From: DAITQM01 sp039794245
Lineage (GTDB): Bacteria; Pseudomonadota; Gammaproteobacteria; Xanthomonadales; Wenzhouxiangellaceae
Direction of reading: 5' to 3'
DNA length: 64,000 nt
NCBI GenBank assembly: GCA_039794245.1
Contig: JBDIVS010000015.1
Location: 15,611 to 79,610, forward strand
Position numbers and translations under genes: made by a program. Positions 9,426 through 17,481 of this stretch are shown here, piece after piece. The notes under the pieces were generated by a model. That model was not told where the DNA came from, ran no database searches, and saw nothing but the letters and a program-made list of their open reading frames with translations. Positions within the stretch are counted from its first letter, which is position 1. The number at the start of each line of letters is the position of its first letter.

Positions 9426-10139
9426 TCAACTGTTCGACTCCCAGGCCGCGGCAAGTTCGCCGGCCAGCCGGCGAAGGCGCCGGGCGGCGCACCGCCGGGC
9501 CTTTGCCAGACGGGCGATCTGCCGCCAGCCGACCCGCCGCCCGAGAAGCAGCGCACCAAGGCGGGCCGGCGAAATACGGCCGAATGGGTCGCAGGCGGCG
9601 ACCAGGGCTTCCGGTATGTCCTGCCGCTGTTCGTCGATCACGACCCTGAGCACCGCGAACGGCACGGCAAATTCAGCCGCCACCTCGGCGAGAGCGGCGC
9701 TTTCCATATCGACCGCGGCGGCACCACCTTTCTCCCATCGTTCGGCCTTGTCCCGGGCGCCGGCCAGCGGCCGGGCGGCAGCGAATAGATCGGCTGTGCA
9801 CGGGCGGTACGCGGCGAAACGTTCGCCCAGGTCGCGGTGCAGACCGCGATCGGCCGGCCACAGCCTGCCGTTTTCGTCCACGACCCGCGCCGGCAACAGC
9901 ACGTCCCCAGAGCGCAGCCCAGGATCGAGCGCCCCGGCGCTACCGAAGCTGATCAGCGCCGCGGCCCCGCTTCCGGCCAGGCGGCGGGCCGCGATCTTTG
10001 CCGCTTCGGCACCCATGCCGCAAGCGGCGGTCAGCAGTGCTCCGGCGCTCGCCGGAACGCATTTCGCTTCCCAGTCGAGGGCGCAGACCAGGGCCGCCGG
10101 ACTCAGGCCGCCAGATTCCGGTAACGGGCCAGGGCCCAT
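9426..10139 (-). CDS. hpnG: Hopanoid-associated phosphorylase HpnG
   Basis: HpnG is a nucleoside-phosphorylase-like enzyme that removes adenine from adenosylhopane to give ribosylhopane on the way to bacteriohopanetetrol. The 237-residue protein shows VCALDWEAKCVP near the start, the phosphorylase motif ISFGSAGALDPGL near residue 65, and AAAVDMESAALAEVA near 145 with the conserved Met-Glu pair that contacts ribose. The ATG chosen overlaps the end of shc by 37 bp; a later GTG is also possible. The adenosylhopane synthase gene hpnH is not in this window. Confidence 0.88.
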   Translation of the reverse strand: MGPGPLPESGGLSPAALVCALDWEAKCVPASAGALLTAACGMGAEAAKIAARRLAGSGAAALISFGSAGALDPGLRSGDVLLPARVVDENGRLWPADRGLHRDLGERFAAYRPCTADLFAAARPLAGARDKAERWEKGGAAAVDMESAALAEVAAEFAVPFAVLRVVIDEQRQDIPEALVAACDPFGRISPARLGALLLGRRVGWRQIARLAKARRCAARRLRRLAGELAAAWESNS

Positions 10140-12118
10140 AACGGGAAATAGCAAGAATAACCGTGATATTTTAGGTAAAACACGCGCGGAAAGCCCGGCG
10201 CGGTGAACCACGGGTCGGACCACAGGCCGCCGCCGTTCTGGTTGGCCAGCAACCACTCGATGCCGCGTCCTGCGGCGGCCGAATGCCCTTCGCCGGCGGC
10301 GATCAGGCCGAGCAGTGCCCAGGCGGTGTGGTGCGCGGTGCTGTGATCGGCGCGGCCGGCGAGCGCCGGATCGGCGTAACTGTCGTTGGATTCGCCCCAG
10401 CCGCCGTCGTCGCGCTGCACGCCTTTCAGCCAGTTCACCGCCGCCCGGATCCACGGCTCGCGGGGATCGGCGCCGAGTTGTTCGAGCGCCGCCAGCACCG
10501 ACCAGGTGCCGTAGATGTAATTCGTGCCCCAGCGGCCGAACCAGGCGCCCGTGGGTTCCTGTTCCGCTTTGAGATACACCAAAAGGCGCTCGATGACCTC
10601 GCGCTGCGCACCATCGTCATAGCGCCCGAGCAGGCCGAGGACGCGGGCGCTGACGTCGGCGGTCGGCGGATCGAGCAGCGCGCCGTGGTCGGCGAACGGG
10701 ATTTCGTTCAGATAGTAATGCGTGTTGTCGGCGTCGAACGAGGCAAAACCGCCGTTCTGCGAGCGCATGCCGCAAAGCCAGGCGACGGCACGGTCGACCG
10801 CCGTTTCGAATTGACTGGCTTGCGGCGAGTTCGTCATCGCCCAGGCGACGGCCGCGGTATCGTCGAGATCCGGATAATGACCGTTGTAGTACTGGAAAGC
10901 CCAGCCGCCGCCGGCCAGGCCGGGGTGATTGTCGCGCCAATCGCCTGGCTCGCCGGTGACCTGCCGGGCGGCGAGCCATTCGAGGCCCCGATCCGCCGCC
11001 GCCAGGGCTTGGGCGTCGCCCGTTTCCTGCAGCGCCAAGGCGCTCAACGCGGTATCCCAGACGGGCGAAACGCACGGCTGGCAATACACCGTGTCGCCGT
11101 GTTCGACCAGCAGGCGGTCGATTGCGCGGCGCGCCGCAGCGCGCAGTGGGTGGCTTTTGTCGTAACCTAGAAGATCGAGCGCGATCAGGGCGTTGACCAT
11201 CGCCGGGAAAATACCGCCCAGGCCATCCTCACCGTTCAGGCGCTCGACGAACCAGGCCTCGGCGCGGGCGATCGCCGCGCGGCGCACAAATCCCGGGACC
11301 AGCGGATCGAGCAGCAGGCGCGAAGTCCGCTCCAGCCACAGAAACAGGCGGTTGAGCGGCGAGCGGATCGTGAAATAGCCCCGCTCGCGCTCGGGATCGA
11401 CGGTGAACAACTCGCGAATGCCGGTACCGGACGGGTTGGCGGCGCGCGGCTTGAAGGCGTAGATCACGAACAGCGGCACCATCACCGTCCGCGACCAGTA
11501 CGCCACCTTGCTGATATGGAACGGGAACCAGCGCGGCAAGAGCATCACTTCCGGCGGAATATAGGGCACGGCGCGCCACGGCACCTGGCCGAACAGGGCG
11601 AGCGCGATCCGCGTGAAGACATTGCAGTGCGCCGCGCCGCCGCGCGCCAGAATCGCCTCGCGCGCCCGCCGCATGTGCGCGGCGTCCGGATCATCGCCGG
11701 CCAGTTTCAGCGCGTAATAGACTTTCACCGAGCAGCTCAGGTCGAGATCACCGCCGTGGTACAGCGGCCAGCCGCCGTGCGCCGCCTGGCGGCTGCGCAG
11801 GTAGGCGGCGATTTTGCGCTCGCGCCCGGGCTGCGTCTCGCCGAGATAGTGCAAAAGCAGAATGTATTCGGCCGGGATGGTGCAATCGGCTTCGAGCTCG
11901 AAACACCAATGCCCGTCGTCACGCTGGGCCGCCAGCAGGCCGCGCATCGCCCGCTCCACTGCCGCCTGCAGACGGCCGCGGCGGAGTGAATCGGCCGCCG
12001 GCCGCGGCTCCTCTAGCGGCACCGGTTCCGGCAGCGGCTGCGGCCGGGCGCTGACGGCAATGCCGCCGGCCGCAGCGACCAGGGCTTCGAATGTACTGCG
12101 GCTGAGAGATTCGGTCAT
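10103..12118 (-). CDS. shc: Squalene-hopene cyclase
   Basis: A 671-residue class II terpene cyclase that folds squalene into hopene/hopanol at the inner membrane. Visible hallmarks: multiple QW-type repeats (for example QRDDGGWGES and QNGGFASF), and the catalytic acid motif YPDLDDTA near residue 420, the DxDD that protonates squalene. Length is normal. It follows squalene synthase by 92 bp and overlaps hpnG, so synthesis of the substrate and the product's next step are in one operon. Start MTESLSRSTF is the only ATG ahead of the conserved region. Confidence 0.97.
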   Translation of the reverse strand: MTESLSRSTFEALVAAAGGIAVSARPQPLPEPVPLEEPRPAADSLRRGRLQAAVERAMRGLLAAQRDDGHWCFELEADCTIPAEYILLLHYLGETQPGRERKIAAYLRSRQAAHGGWPLYHGGDLDLSCSVKVYYALKLAGDDPDAAHMRRAREAILARGGAAHCNVFTRIALALFGQVPWRAVPYIPPEVMLLPRWFPFHISKVAYWSRTVMVPLFVIYAFKPRAANPSGTGIRELFTVDPERERGYFTIRSPLNRLFLWLERTSRLLLDPLVPGFVRRAAIARAEAWFVERLNGEDGLGGIFPAMVNALIALDLLGYDKSHPLRAAARRAIDRLLVEHGDTVYCQPCVSPVWDTALSALALQETGDAQALAAADRGLEWLAARQVTGEPGDWRDNHPGLAGGGWAFQYYNGHYPDLDDTAAVAWAMTNSPQASQFETAVDRAVAWLCGMRSQNGGFASFDADNTHYYLNEIPFADHGALLDPPTADVSARVLGLLGRYDDGAQREVIERLLVYLKAEQEPTGAWFGRWGTNYIYGTWSVLAALEQLGADPREPWIRAAVNWLKGVQRDDGGWGESNDSYADPALAGRADHSTAHHTAWALLGLIAAGEGHSAAAGRGIEWLLANQNGGGLWSDPWFTAPGFPRVFYLKYHGYSCYFPLWALARYRNLAA

Positions 12119-12210
12119 GGATGCGAGATTATTGATTGAAGGGTTGTACGAAAAAACGGAGCTCTAGGCCATCCCGGATGATTCAAACATCCGATCGCCC
12201 GGAACCGGGT

Positions 12211-13350
12211 TCACGAGCCCACCGCCAGATGGCGGGCCGCCGAGGCAGATTTTTCGTGCCAGGCGCTCGGCAGGCTCTGCGGATCGATTTCGACGTAGGG
12301 CAGATCGCGCGCCACCCATTCGAACAACCGTTTCAGCATCCAGTTGCTGCGGCTGGAAAAATTGACGAGCCGGATCATGCGCCACATCCGCCGCCGCGTG
12401 ACCTTGATCTGGCCGCCCTGGCGGTAATCGTGGTGCTGCTGGACGTTCTGCAGAGTCAGAATCGCCAGCCCGATGGCCCACAGGCAAAACCGCCGGATAC
12501 CGGTCTGGTCGCGTGGTATACACAATGTGTAAGACAACGCATGGTGCAGATGGCCGTGCGCCACGCCGACCAGCCGGCCGAGCGCCCGGCCGAACGGTTT
12601 CTGGGCGCGGGCTTTTTCGAGGTCGGCCAGTTCAATGCCTTCGGCGGCGAACACCTCGCGCGGCCACCAGCACACGCCGCGCGCCCGGTCCTCCCAGACA
12701 TCCTTGATGATGTTGGTGAGCTGCAAACCCTGGCCGAAGGCGGTGGCCAGCCTGACCAGGGCGTCGCGCCGGGCTTCGATGCGGCGGTCGAAATGGCAGA
12801 ACAGTTCGGTCAGCATCTCGCCGACGACGCCGGCGACGAAATAACAATACTGGTCGAGATCGCGCAGCGTCGGCAAGCCGGCGAGCGACGCGCTGCGCTG
12901 GAACTTGCCCATGCCGCGGCACATGATGCTGACACAGTTGAGCAACGCGCCGCGCTGCAAGGGGTCCAGAGTGTGGGTATAGCGCAGCACTTTGGCACTG
13001 TTGGCCACTAGCTCGCGTTCGGCCGGCAGCGTGGCGGTGCTCAGCCGCGAGGCCAGCTCGATGGCGAAAGCGTGCGGTTTTTCGTGGCCGGCGATCGCCG
13101 CGACGAACTGTGCCTGGAAGCGGCTTTTGTCCTCGGGCGAAAGGCCCGGATCGTCCTCGATGGTATCGGCGATCCGGCACAGCAAATAAGCGTTGGCGAT
13201 GACCGGATGCAATTCGGGCGGCAACTGCGGGATGGTCAGCGCAAACGTCCGCGACACCTCCGGCAGGACGCGCCGCTGATAGGCCAGGGCCTCGTCGAGG
13301 GAAACGGTTTGCCGGTCCGGAGTTGCTTTTTGTTGTTGGTTGACTACCAC
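12211..13350 (-). CDS. sqs: Squalene synthase, one-enzyme SQS type
   Basis: Condenses two FPP molecules into squalene. The 379-residue protein (from a GTG start preceded by AAAGGAG) carries the first Asp-rich motif CRIADTIEDD near residue 50, the Tyr/Arg region YFVAGVVGEMLTELF near 165, and the second Asp-rich motif NIIKDVWEDRARGVCWWP near 210. These read like eukaryote-type squalene synthase rather than HpnC or HpnD, which have CRAVDDVVD-like and LRDVDEDA-like motifs; no hpnC, hpnD or hpnE is next to it. An in-frame ATG further upstream would add about 32 residues without a good ribosome site. Confidence 0.85.
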   Translation of the reverse strand: MVVNQQQKATPDRQTVSLDEALAYQRRVLPEVSRTFALTIPQLPPELHPVIANAYLLCRIADTIEDDPGLSPEDKSRFQAQFVAAIAGHEKPHAFAIELASRLSTATLPAERELVANSAKVLRYTHTLDPLQRGALLNCVSIMCRGMGKFQRSASLAGLPTLRDLDQYCYFVAGVVGEMLTELFCHFDRRIEARRDALVRLATAFGQGLQLTNIIKDVWEDRARGVCWWPREVFAAEGIELADLEKARAQKPFGRALGRLVGVAHGHLHHALSYTLCIPRDQTGIRRFCLWAIGLAILTLQNVQQHHDYRQGGQIKVTRRRMWRMIRLVNFSSRSNWMLKRLFEWVARDLPYVEIDPQSLPSAWHEKSASAARHLAVGS

Positions 13351-13738
13351 GCGGCTGCTCCTTTCTTCTGGCACACGGTTACTCAGATGCCCGGTCATCC
13401 CCGGCGGGCGGGCGAGTCCCCTTACCTGCCCGCACCTTCCGGGCATGCCTCACAGGTGATAAACTCAATTTGTGGTCCCATCGTTCACGACCCGGGGCGG
13501 GTTACATCCCGAGTTCGCCGCCCTGGCTGCTGTCACCGGGCATCATCGACCGTAGATTTAACGGCTACCCGCGCCAAAATGGCGGTCAACGCATGCCGAA
13601 CATCCGAAAAGGACCATCGAACAGCATATAATCTTACCAGAATCAAGCCGCGCCTTACGCCGCCGGTACCGGCGGTGCACCTCGGCAGCCCTTCATACAC
13701 CGCCCGGACCCGTACCGGCAGGCAGGATCTGAGTACCG
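13351..13738 (+). other. Divergent intergenic region between sqs and ispA
   Basis: 388 bp without a gene. It should hold the back-to-back promoters of the hopanoid operon (leftward) and ispA (rightward). A TATAAT at 13627-13632 could be an ispA -10 box, although the -35 position (CGAAAA) is poor. I see no clear operator. Confidence 0.35.
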
Positions 13739-14635
13739 ATGTCGGAAGCGAATTTTGCCAGCGACCAGCGTGCCTTCATCGACCGCCTCAATCAGCGCCT
13801 CGCCGCCTGGCTGGACCACCACCCCGGCCCACCGGAACTGACCGCCGCGATGCGCTACAGCCTGCTCGCCGGCGGCAAGCGCATCCGGCCGCTGCTGGTC
13901 CAGGCCGGCGGCCGGCTGTTCGGGGCCGGGGAAGAAACGCTGATCCCCCCGGCCGCCGCCGTCGAGTGCATCCATACTTATTCCCTGATCCACGACGACC
14001 TGCCGGCGATGGACGACGACGACCTGCGCCGCGGCCGGCCGACGCTGCACATCGCCTATGACGAGGCGACCGCGATCCTCGCCGGCGATGCACTGCAGGC
14101 CGCGGCCTTCAACTGGCTCTCAGGCCCCGAGGCCCGCTGGCCTGATGCCGGGCGCGCCACCGAGGCGGTTGCAGTGCTCGCCCGGGCAGCCGGCGCCGAC
14201 GGCATGGTCGGCGGCCAGGTGCTGGATATGGCGATGACCGGCAAAACACCCGGAGCGGATGAGATCGAGCGGATGTTCGCGCTGAAGACCGGCGCCCTGA
14301 TCAGCGCCAGCGTCCGGCTCGGCGCACTGGCCGCCGCCGGCTGCACCGCCGAAGATCTGGCCGGACTCGACCGCTTCGCCCAGGCCATCGGCGTCGCGTT
14401 CCAGATTCACGACGACCTGCTCGACCTGGAAGGCACAACCGCCGATCTCGGCAAACCACAAGGCTCCGATCTCGTGCAGCAGAAAGCCAACTACGCCCTC
14501 TGCCACGGCGCAGAGCGCGCCCGCGCCCGGGTCCGCGATTTGCACAACGCGGCGCGCCGCGTGCTCGAACCCTACGGCGAGCGGGCCGATGGGTTGCGCC
14601 GCCTGGCCGATTACATCGTGCTCAGGCGGTTTTAG
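13739..14635 (+). CDS. ispA: Farnesyl diphosphate synthase (polyprenyl synthetase family)
   Basis: Builds geranyl and farnesyl diphosphate from IPP and DMAPP. The 298-residue protein has the first Asp-rich motif IHDDLPAMDDDDLRRG near residues 84-98 and the second, QIHDDLLDLEG near 223-232, with GGKRIRPLL near 43. Length is normal for bacterial IspA. It is divergent from sqs-shc, so the FPP source and its consumer share an intergenic region. The longer in-frame reading upstream passes through non-coding DNA and was rejected. Confidence 0.95.
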   Translation: MSEANFASDQRAFIDRLNQRLAAWLDHHPGPPELTAAMRYSLLAGGKRIRPLLVQAGGRLFGAGEETLIPPAAAVECIHTYSLIHDDLPAMDDDDLRRGRPTLHIAYDEATAILAGDALQAAAFNWLSGPEARWPDAGRATEAVAVLARAAGADGMVGGQVLDMAMTGKTPGADEIERMFALKTGALISASVRLGALAAAGCTAEDLAGLDRFAQAIGVAFQIHDDLLDLEGTTADLGKPQGSDLVQQKANYALCHGAERARARVRDLHNAARRVLEPYGERADGLRRLADYIVLRRF

Positions 14636-14666
14636 CGGTCAATATATTACGTTGGCATGCCGACAT

Positions 14667-14931
14667 ACTAATACATTCATAAATATTGCCTCGTTCAGGG
14701 CTCTGGAAGGATTCGCCTGCAAGGCAAAGCGGCGCCGGCATAGTAGCCCTATGTCAAGCCGCTTTAACGCCGCAGGTGGATTCGTCCACAGTCCCCGCTG
14801 GGCTTGGCTCTCGGCGCTCCTGGGCGGCATTGTCGGTAGTAGATGAGGCCGCGCAACACCAGACACAGGGGCGACCTGCCATGAACGTCGAGAGACAAGC
14901 TGAATGTGGTCATATTTATGAATGTATTAGT
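14667..14931. repeat. 265-bp element with 20-bp terminal inverted repeats and an internal hairpin
   Basis: The ends are the perfect 20-bp inverted repeat ACTAATACATTCATAAATAT (14667-14686) and its complement (14912-14931), with weaker similarity continuing inward. The interior holds a stem (AAAGCGGC...GCCGCTTT, about 14724-14765) with a short CATAG/CTATG inner stem. There is no ORF of interest. The layout, an A+T-rich terminal repeat plus a tRNA-like hairpin, parallels the elements around ugd although the sequence differs. It fits a MITE-like element between ispA and apt. Confidence 0.6.
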
Positions 14932-14956
14932 AAATTGATCTGCCGCCGGCAGACTT

Positions 14957-15490
14957 TCATTCGCCGGCGGCATAGCGGATGACGCTGGTCACCGGGGTGT
15001 CGCCGAAACGCTGGCGGCCGGCGAGCGGCAGAAGTTCGATCAGAAAATTCAGGCTGACGACCCGCGCCCCGGCGTCGTCGAGCATGCTTCTCACGGCCAG
15101 CGCGGTGCCACCGGTGGCGAGCACGTCATCGATGATGGCGATACGGCTGCCGGCGAGCGGCAGGCCGCCGGGGAGTTCGAGCCGGTCGCGACCGTATTCG
15201 AGGTCGTAACTCACCCGCGCCCCGACCACCGGCAGTTTGCCCGCCTTGCGCACCGGGTAGAACGGCTTGCCGAGGGTCGCGGCCAAGGGCGCGGCGAAAA
15301 TAAAGCCGCGCGCCTCGATCCCGGCGATCGCCTCGCACTCGAACGCGGCGAGTTGTTCGGCCATCCGTTCGAGCGCCGCGCAGTAAGCCCGGCCGTCGGC
15401 GAGCAGCGGGCTGATATCGCGAAACAGGATGCCCGGCGACGGAAAATCGGCGACGTCGTTGATAAAGCGTTTGAGTTCGCTGGCGTTCAT
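14957..15490 (-). CDS. apt: Adenine phosphoribosyltransferase
   Basis: Salvages adenine to AMP using PRPP. The 177-residue protein has DFPSPGILFRDISPLL near residue 13, GIEARGFIFAAPLA near 58 and the PRPP-binding loop IAIIDDVLATGGTA near 118-131. The start MNASELKRF is chosen because GGAGG lies 6 bp upstream; an earlier in-frame ATG would lack this site. In this lineage HpnG releases adenine from adenosylhopane, so apt a few kb from hpnG could recycle it, but that is only suggestive. Confidence 0.96.
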   Translation of the reverse strand: MNASELKRFINDVADFPSPGILFRDISPLLADGRAYCAALERMAEQLAAFECEAIAGIEARGFIFAAPLAATLGKPFYPVRKAGKLPVVGARVSYDLEYGRDRLELPGGLPLAGSRIAIIDDVLATGGTALAVRSMLDDAGARVVSLNFLIELLPLAGRQRFGDTPVTSVIRYAAGE

Positions 15491-15707
15491 TGGAACCTCC
15501 AAAAAATACAACAGCCATATCGTCACCCCGGCAGGGACTGCCGGGGTCCAGGCGCCATGGATGGCTTCGCTCTCTCACCTCACTGTGAACTGGATTCCCA
15601 CGCACGACAGTTGCGCTTCCGATGGCTTCTTACAGCTTTGCTGAAAACCGCCCCAGGGCACCGCCTGCGCTGTGAGAGAACTGTATTGATCTAAAATATC
15701 AAAACAG
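15491..15707. repeat. Intergenic region with a GC hairpin and a short dispersed repeat
   Basis: Around 15523-15550 is a CACCCCGGCAGGGACTGCC-type hairpin of the kind found as dispersed intergenic repeats. A 16-bp string, GTGAGAGAACTGTATT (15672-15687), recurs at 20709-20724. No coding sequence seen. Confidence 0.4.
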
Positions 15708-16670
15708 TCATTCGAATCCCGATAATACACGGGCCGCCGGGCCGTTGACCGGCGAGACGTAAAGGGCGGCTTCGAGGCCCTCAGCGGCACAGGCCTCGAC
15801 CATGCGCCGGCCGCCGGTCTCGGCCGCTTGGCGGTGACTGAACCAGGCGAATACCGCCGGGCCGGCACCGGAGATCGTACACCCCATTGCCCCGGATTCG
15901 GCCGCGGCGCGCTGGCAGGCCGGAAGGTGCGGCACCAGCGGCGCCCGGCGGGGCTCGATCAGCACATCTCTTAACCCCTGCCGCACCAGGTTTTCGTCAC
16001 CTTCGATACAACCCAGCAGCAACAAGGCGAGATGCGCGCTGTGCGCCGTGATGACCTCAAGGGGCCAGGGCTCGGTGAGTACCTGCCGCGCCTTGCGGGT
16101 CTCGATCATCGCCGCTGCCGGATGCACCACTGCCGAGTGCCAGGCGGCGGGCACCGGCAAGCGCCGCAACACGCCGTTTGTTGCCAGCGCCAGGCCGCCG
16201 GTCAGCATCGGCCCGACATTATCGCCGACCGCGTCGCCGCCGGTCGCCACCGCCTCGCCGGCCAGGGCATGCGGATACAGCGCGGCGCGGCCGAGCGGTT
16301 CGGGCAATAGGTGATTGGCCGCAACCAGCGCGGCGACGGCCGAGGCGGCCGAACCGCCGAGTCCGGAACCCAGCGGGATTCCTTTTTCGATGTCGATGGC
16401 AAAGCCGTGATCCACACCGGCGGCCCGACACAACGAGCGCAGCGCCCGGCCCGCCGTGTTGCGCTGTGCATCGGCCGGCAGATCAACGGTCACACCCGTG
16501 ATCCGCTCGATCCGAATTTCGGGTTCGGCGATTTTGCTGACCGTGACAGTATCGCCCGGCCCTTCGATTGTATGGCCGATCAGATCGAAGCCCGGACCGA
16601 CATTGCCGACGCAGGCCGGGGCGCGCGCCGTCGCGCGGCTCAGGCGGCGTGATTTAGCCGATTTTGCCAT
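15708..16670 (-). CDS. thrB: Homoserine kinase (GHMP family)
   Basis: Phosphorylates L-homoserine for threonine synthesis. About 320 residues, with the GHMP-kinase ATP motif IPLGSGLGGSAASAVAAL near residue 100, the N-terminal ARAPACVGNVGPGFDLIG and the C-terminal TISGAGPAVFAWF. Two adjacent Met codons open it (16673 and 16670). The 5' end overlaps mtfA by about 20 bp, so the two are probably in one transcript with pyk. Length fits the classical ThrB, not the APH-type ThrB2. Confidence 0.93.
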   Translation of the reverse strand: MAKSAKSRRLSRATARAPACVGNVGPGFDLIGHTIEGPGDTVTVSKIAEPEIRIERITGVTVDLPADAQRNTAGRALRSLCRAAGVDHGFAIDIEKGIPLGSGLGGSAASAVAALVAANHLLPEPLGRAALYPHALAGEAVATGGDAVGDNVGPMLTGGLALATNGVLRRLPVPAAWHSAVVHPAAAMIETRKARQVLTEPWPLEVITAHSAHLALLLLGCIEGDENLVRQGLRDVLIEPRRAPLVPHLPACQRAAAESGAMGCTISGAGPAVFAWFSHRQAAETGGRRMVEACAAEGLEAALYVSPVNGPAARVLSGFE

Positions 16671-17481
16671 CACGATAGATTTGCCGCAGGCAATCGTGCA
16701 GCGCCGGGCGGGCGGCGGCGAGCGCCGCCCGGCGGTCGAAATAGGCTTCGCTGGCGACGGCGAAGAACTCGGCCGGATCGGTCGCCGCGTAGTCGTCTAG
16801 CCACAGCGCCCGGCCGGTGGTTTCGGCCTTGCGCAAGGCGCGATATTCCGCGGCCAGGCAGGCGCAGACATCATCCGCCGCGGCGCCGTTGTCGATTTCG
16901 CCCCGCTCGTCGATCACGGCCGTCAGGCCCCACTCGTGATCGAGTACATGGGCGAACTCGTGGGCGACCAGGTGATAGGCACCGGCCGAACCGCCGCCCG
17001 CCTCGTTGCCGGCGGCGATGTCGTCCCAGGCCAGAAAGACCCGGCCTTCGTGCCAGGTCTCGCCGCTGCGTTCTTCCTCGCCTTCGTGGATGACGCCGTC
17101 GTCGCTTTCCTCGTGAATCTGCGCCCGCCACGGGCCGGGGTAGAGATAGATGAAACGCACAGACGGGAACACCGGCGGACCGAGGCCGAGCCTGAGGCGG
17201 CACGCTTCGGCCGCCACTTTCAGGCGCATCGGCGCGGTGACTTCGAGATCGCCAAGTCCGACGAAGGTGACATGCTCCAGAAACTCCACCATCAACCGTT
17301 GCAGGCGCAGCCGCTCGAGGCGCGGCAGCCGGCGATACCAATGGCAGCGGGCAGCCAGGATGCCCGGCCAGGCGGGGTCGAGCGGCCGCAACAGGGCGCG
17401 CCGGCGGCGCCAGGCCGGCCAACCGTAAAGCCAAAGCAGCACGGCGGCGCCGGCGCCGAGCACAAGTAGCGCGACGTTCAA
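16654..17481 (-). CDS. mtfA: MtfA-type zinc-dependent peptidase
   Basis: A 275-residue protein of the MtfA (DUF980) family; E. coli MtfA binds Mlc and has aminopeptidase activity, linking it to glucose PTS control. The zinc motif HEFAHVLDHEWG is at about residue 173-184 and a third-ligand Glu is likely in DPAEFFAVASEAYF near 245. An N-terminal hydrophobic segment (residues 3-24) is longer than in E. coli and suggests membrane anchoring. The start appears to be a TTG that overlaps the pyk stop codon (TTGA). Confidence 0.85.
   Translation of the reverse strand: MNVALLVLGAGAAVLLWLYGWPAWRRRRALLRPLDPAWPGILAARCHWYRRLPRLERLRLQRLMVEFLEHVTFVGLGDLEVTAPMRLKVAAEACRLRLGLGPPVFPSVRFIYLYPGPWRAQIHEESDDGVIHEGEEERSGETWHEGRVFLAWDDIAAGNEAGGGSAGAYHLVAHEFAHVLDHEWGLTAVIDERGEIDNGAAADDVCACLAAEYRALRKAETTGRALWLDDYAATDPAEFFAVASEAYFDRRAALAAARPALHDCLRQIYRDGKIG

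Noticed and set aside
12211..13350. Calling the squalene synthase HpnC or HpnD
   Set aside because: The Asp-rich motifs are of the SQS type, and no partner hpn gene is adjacent.
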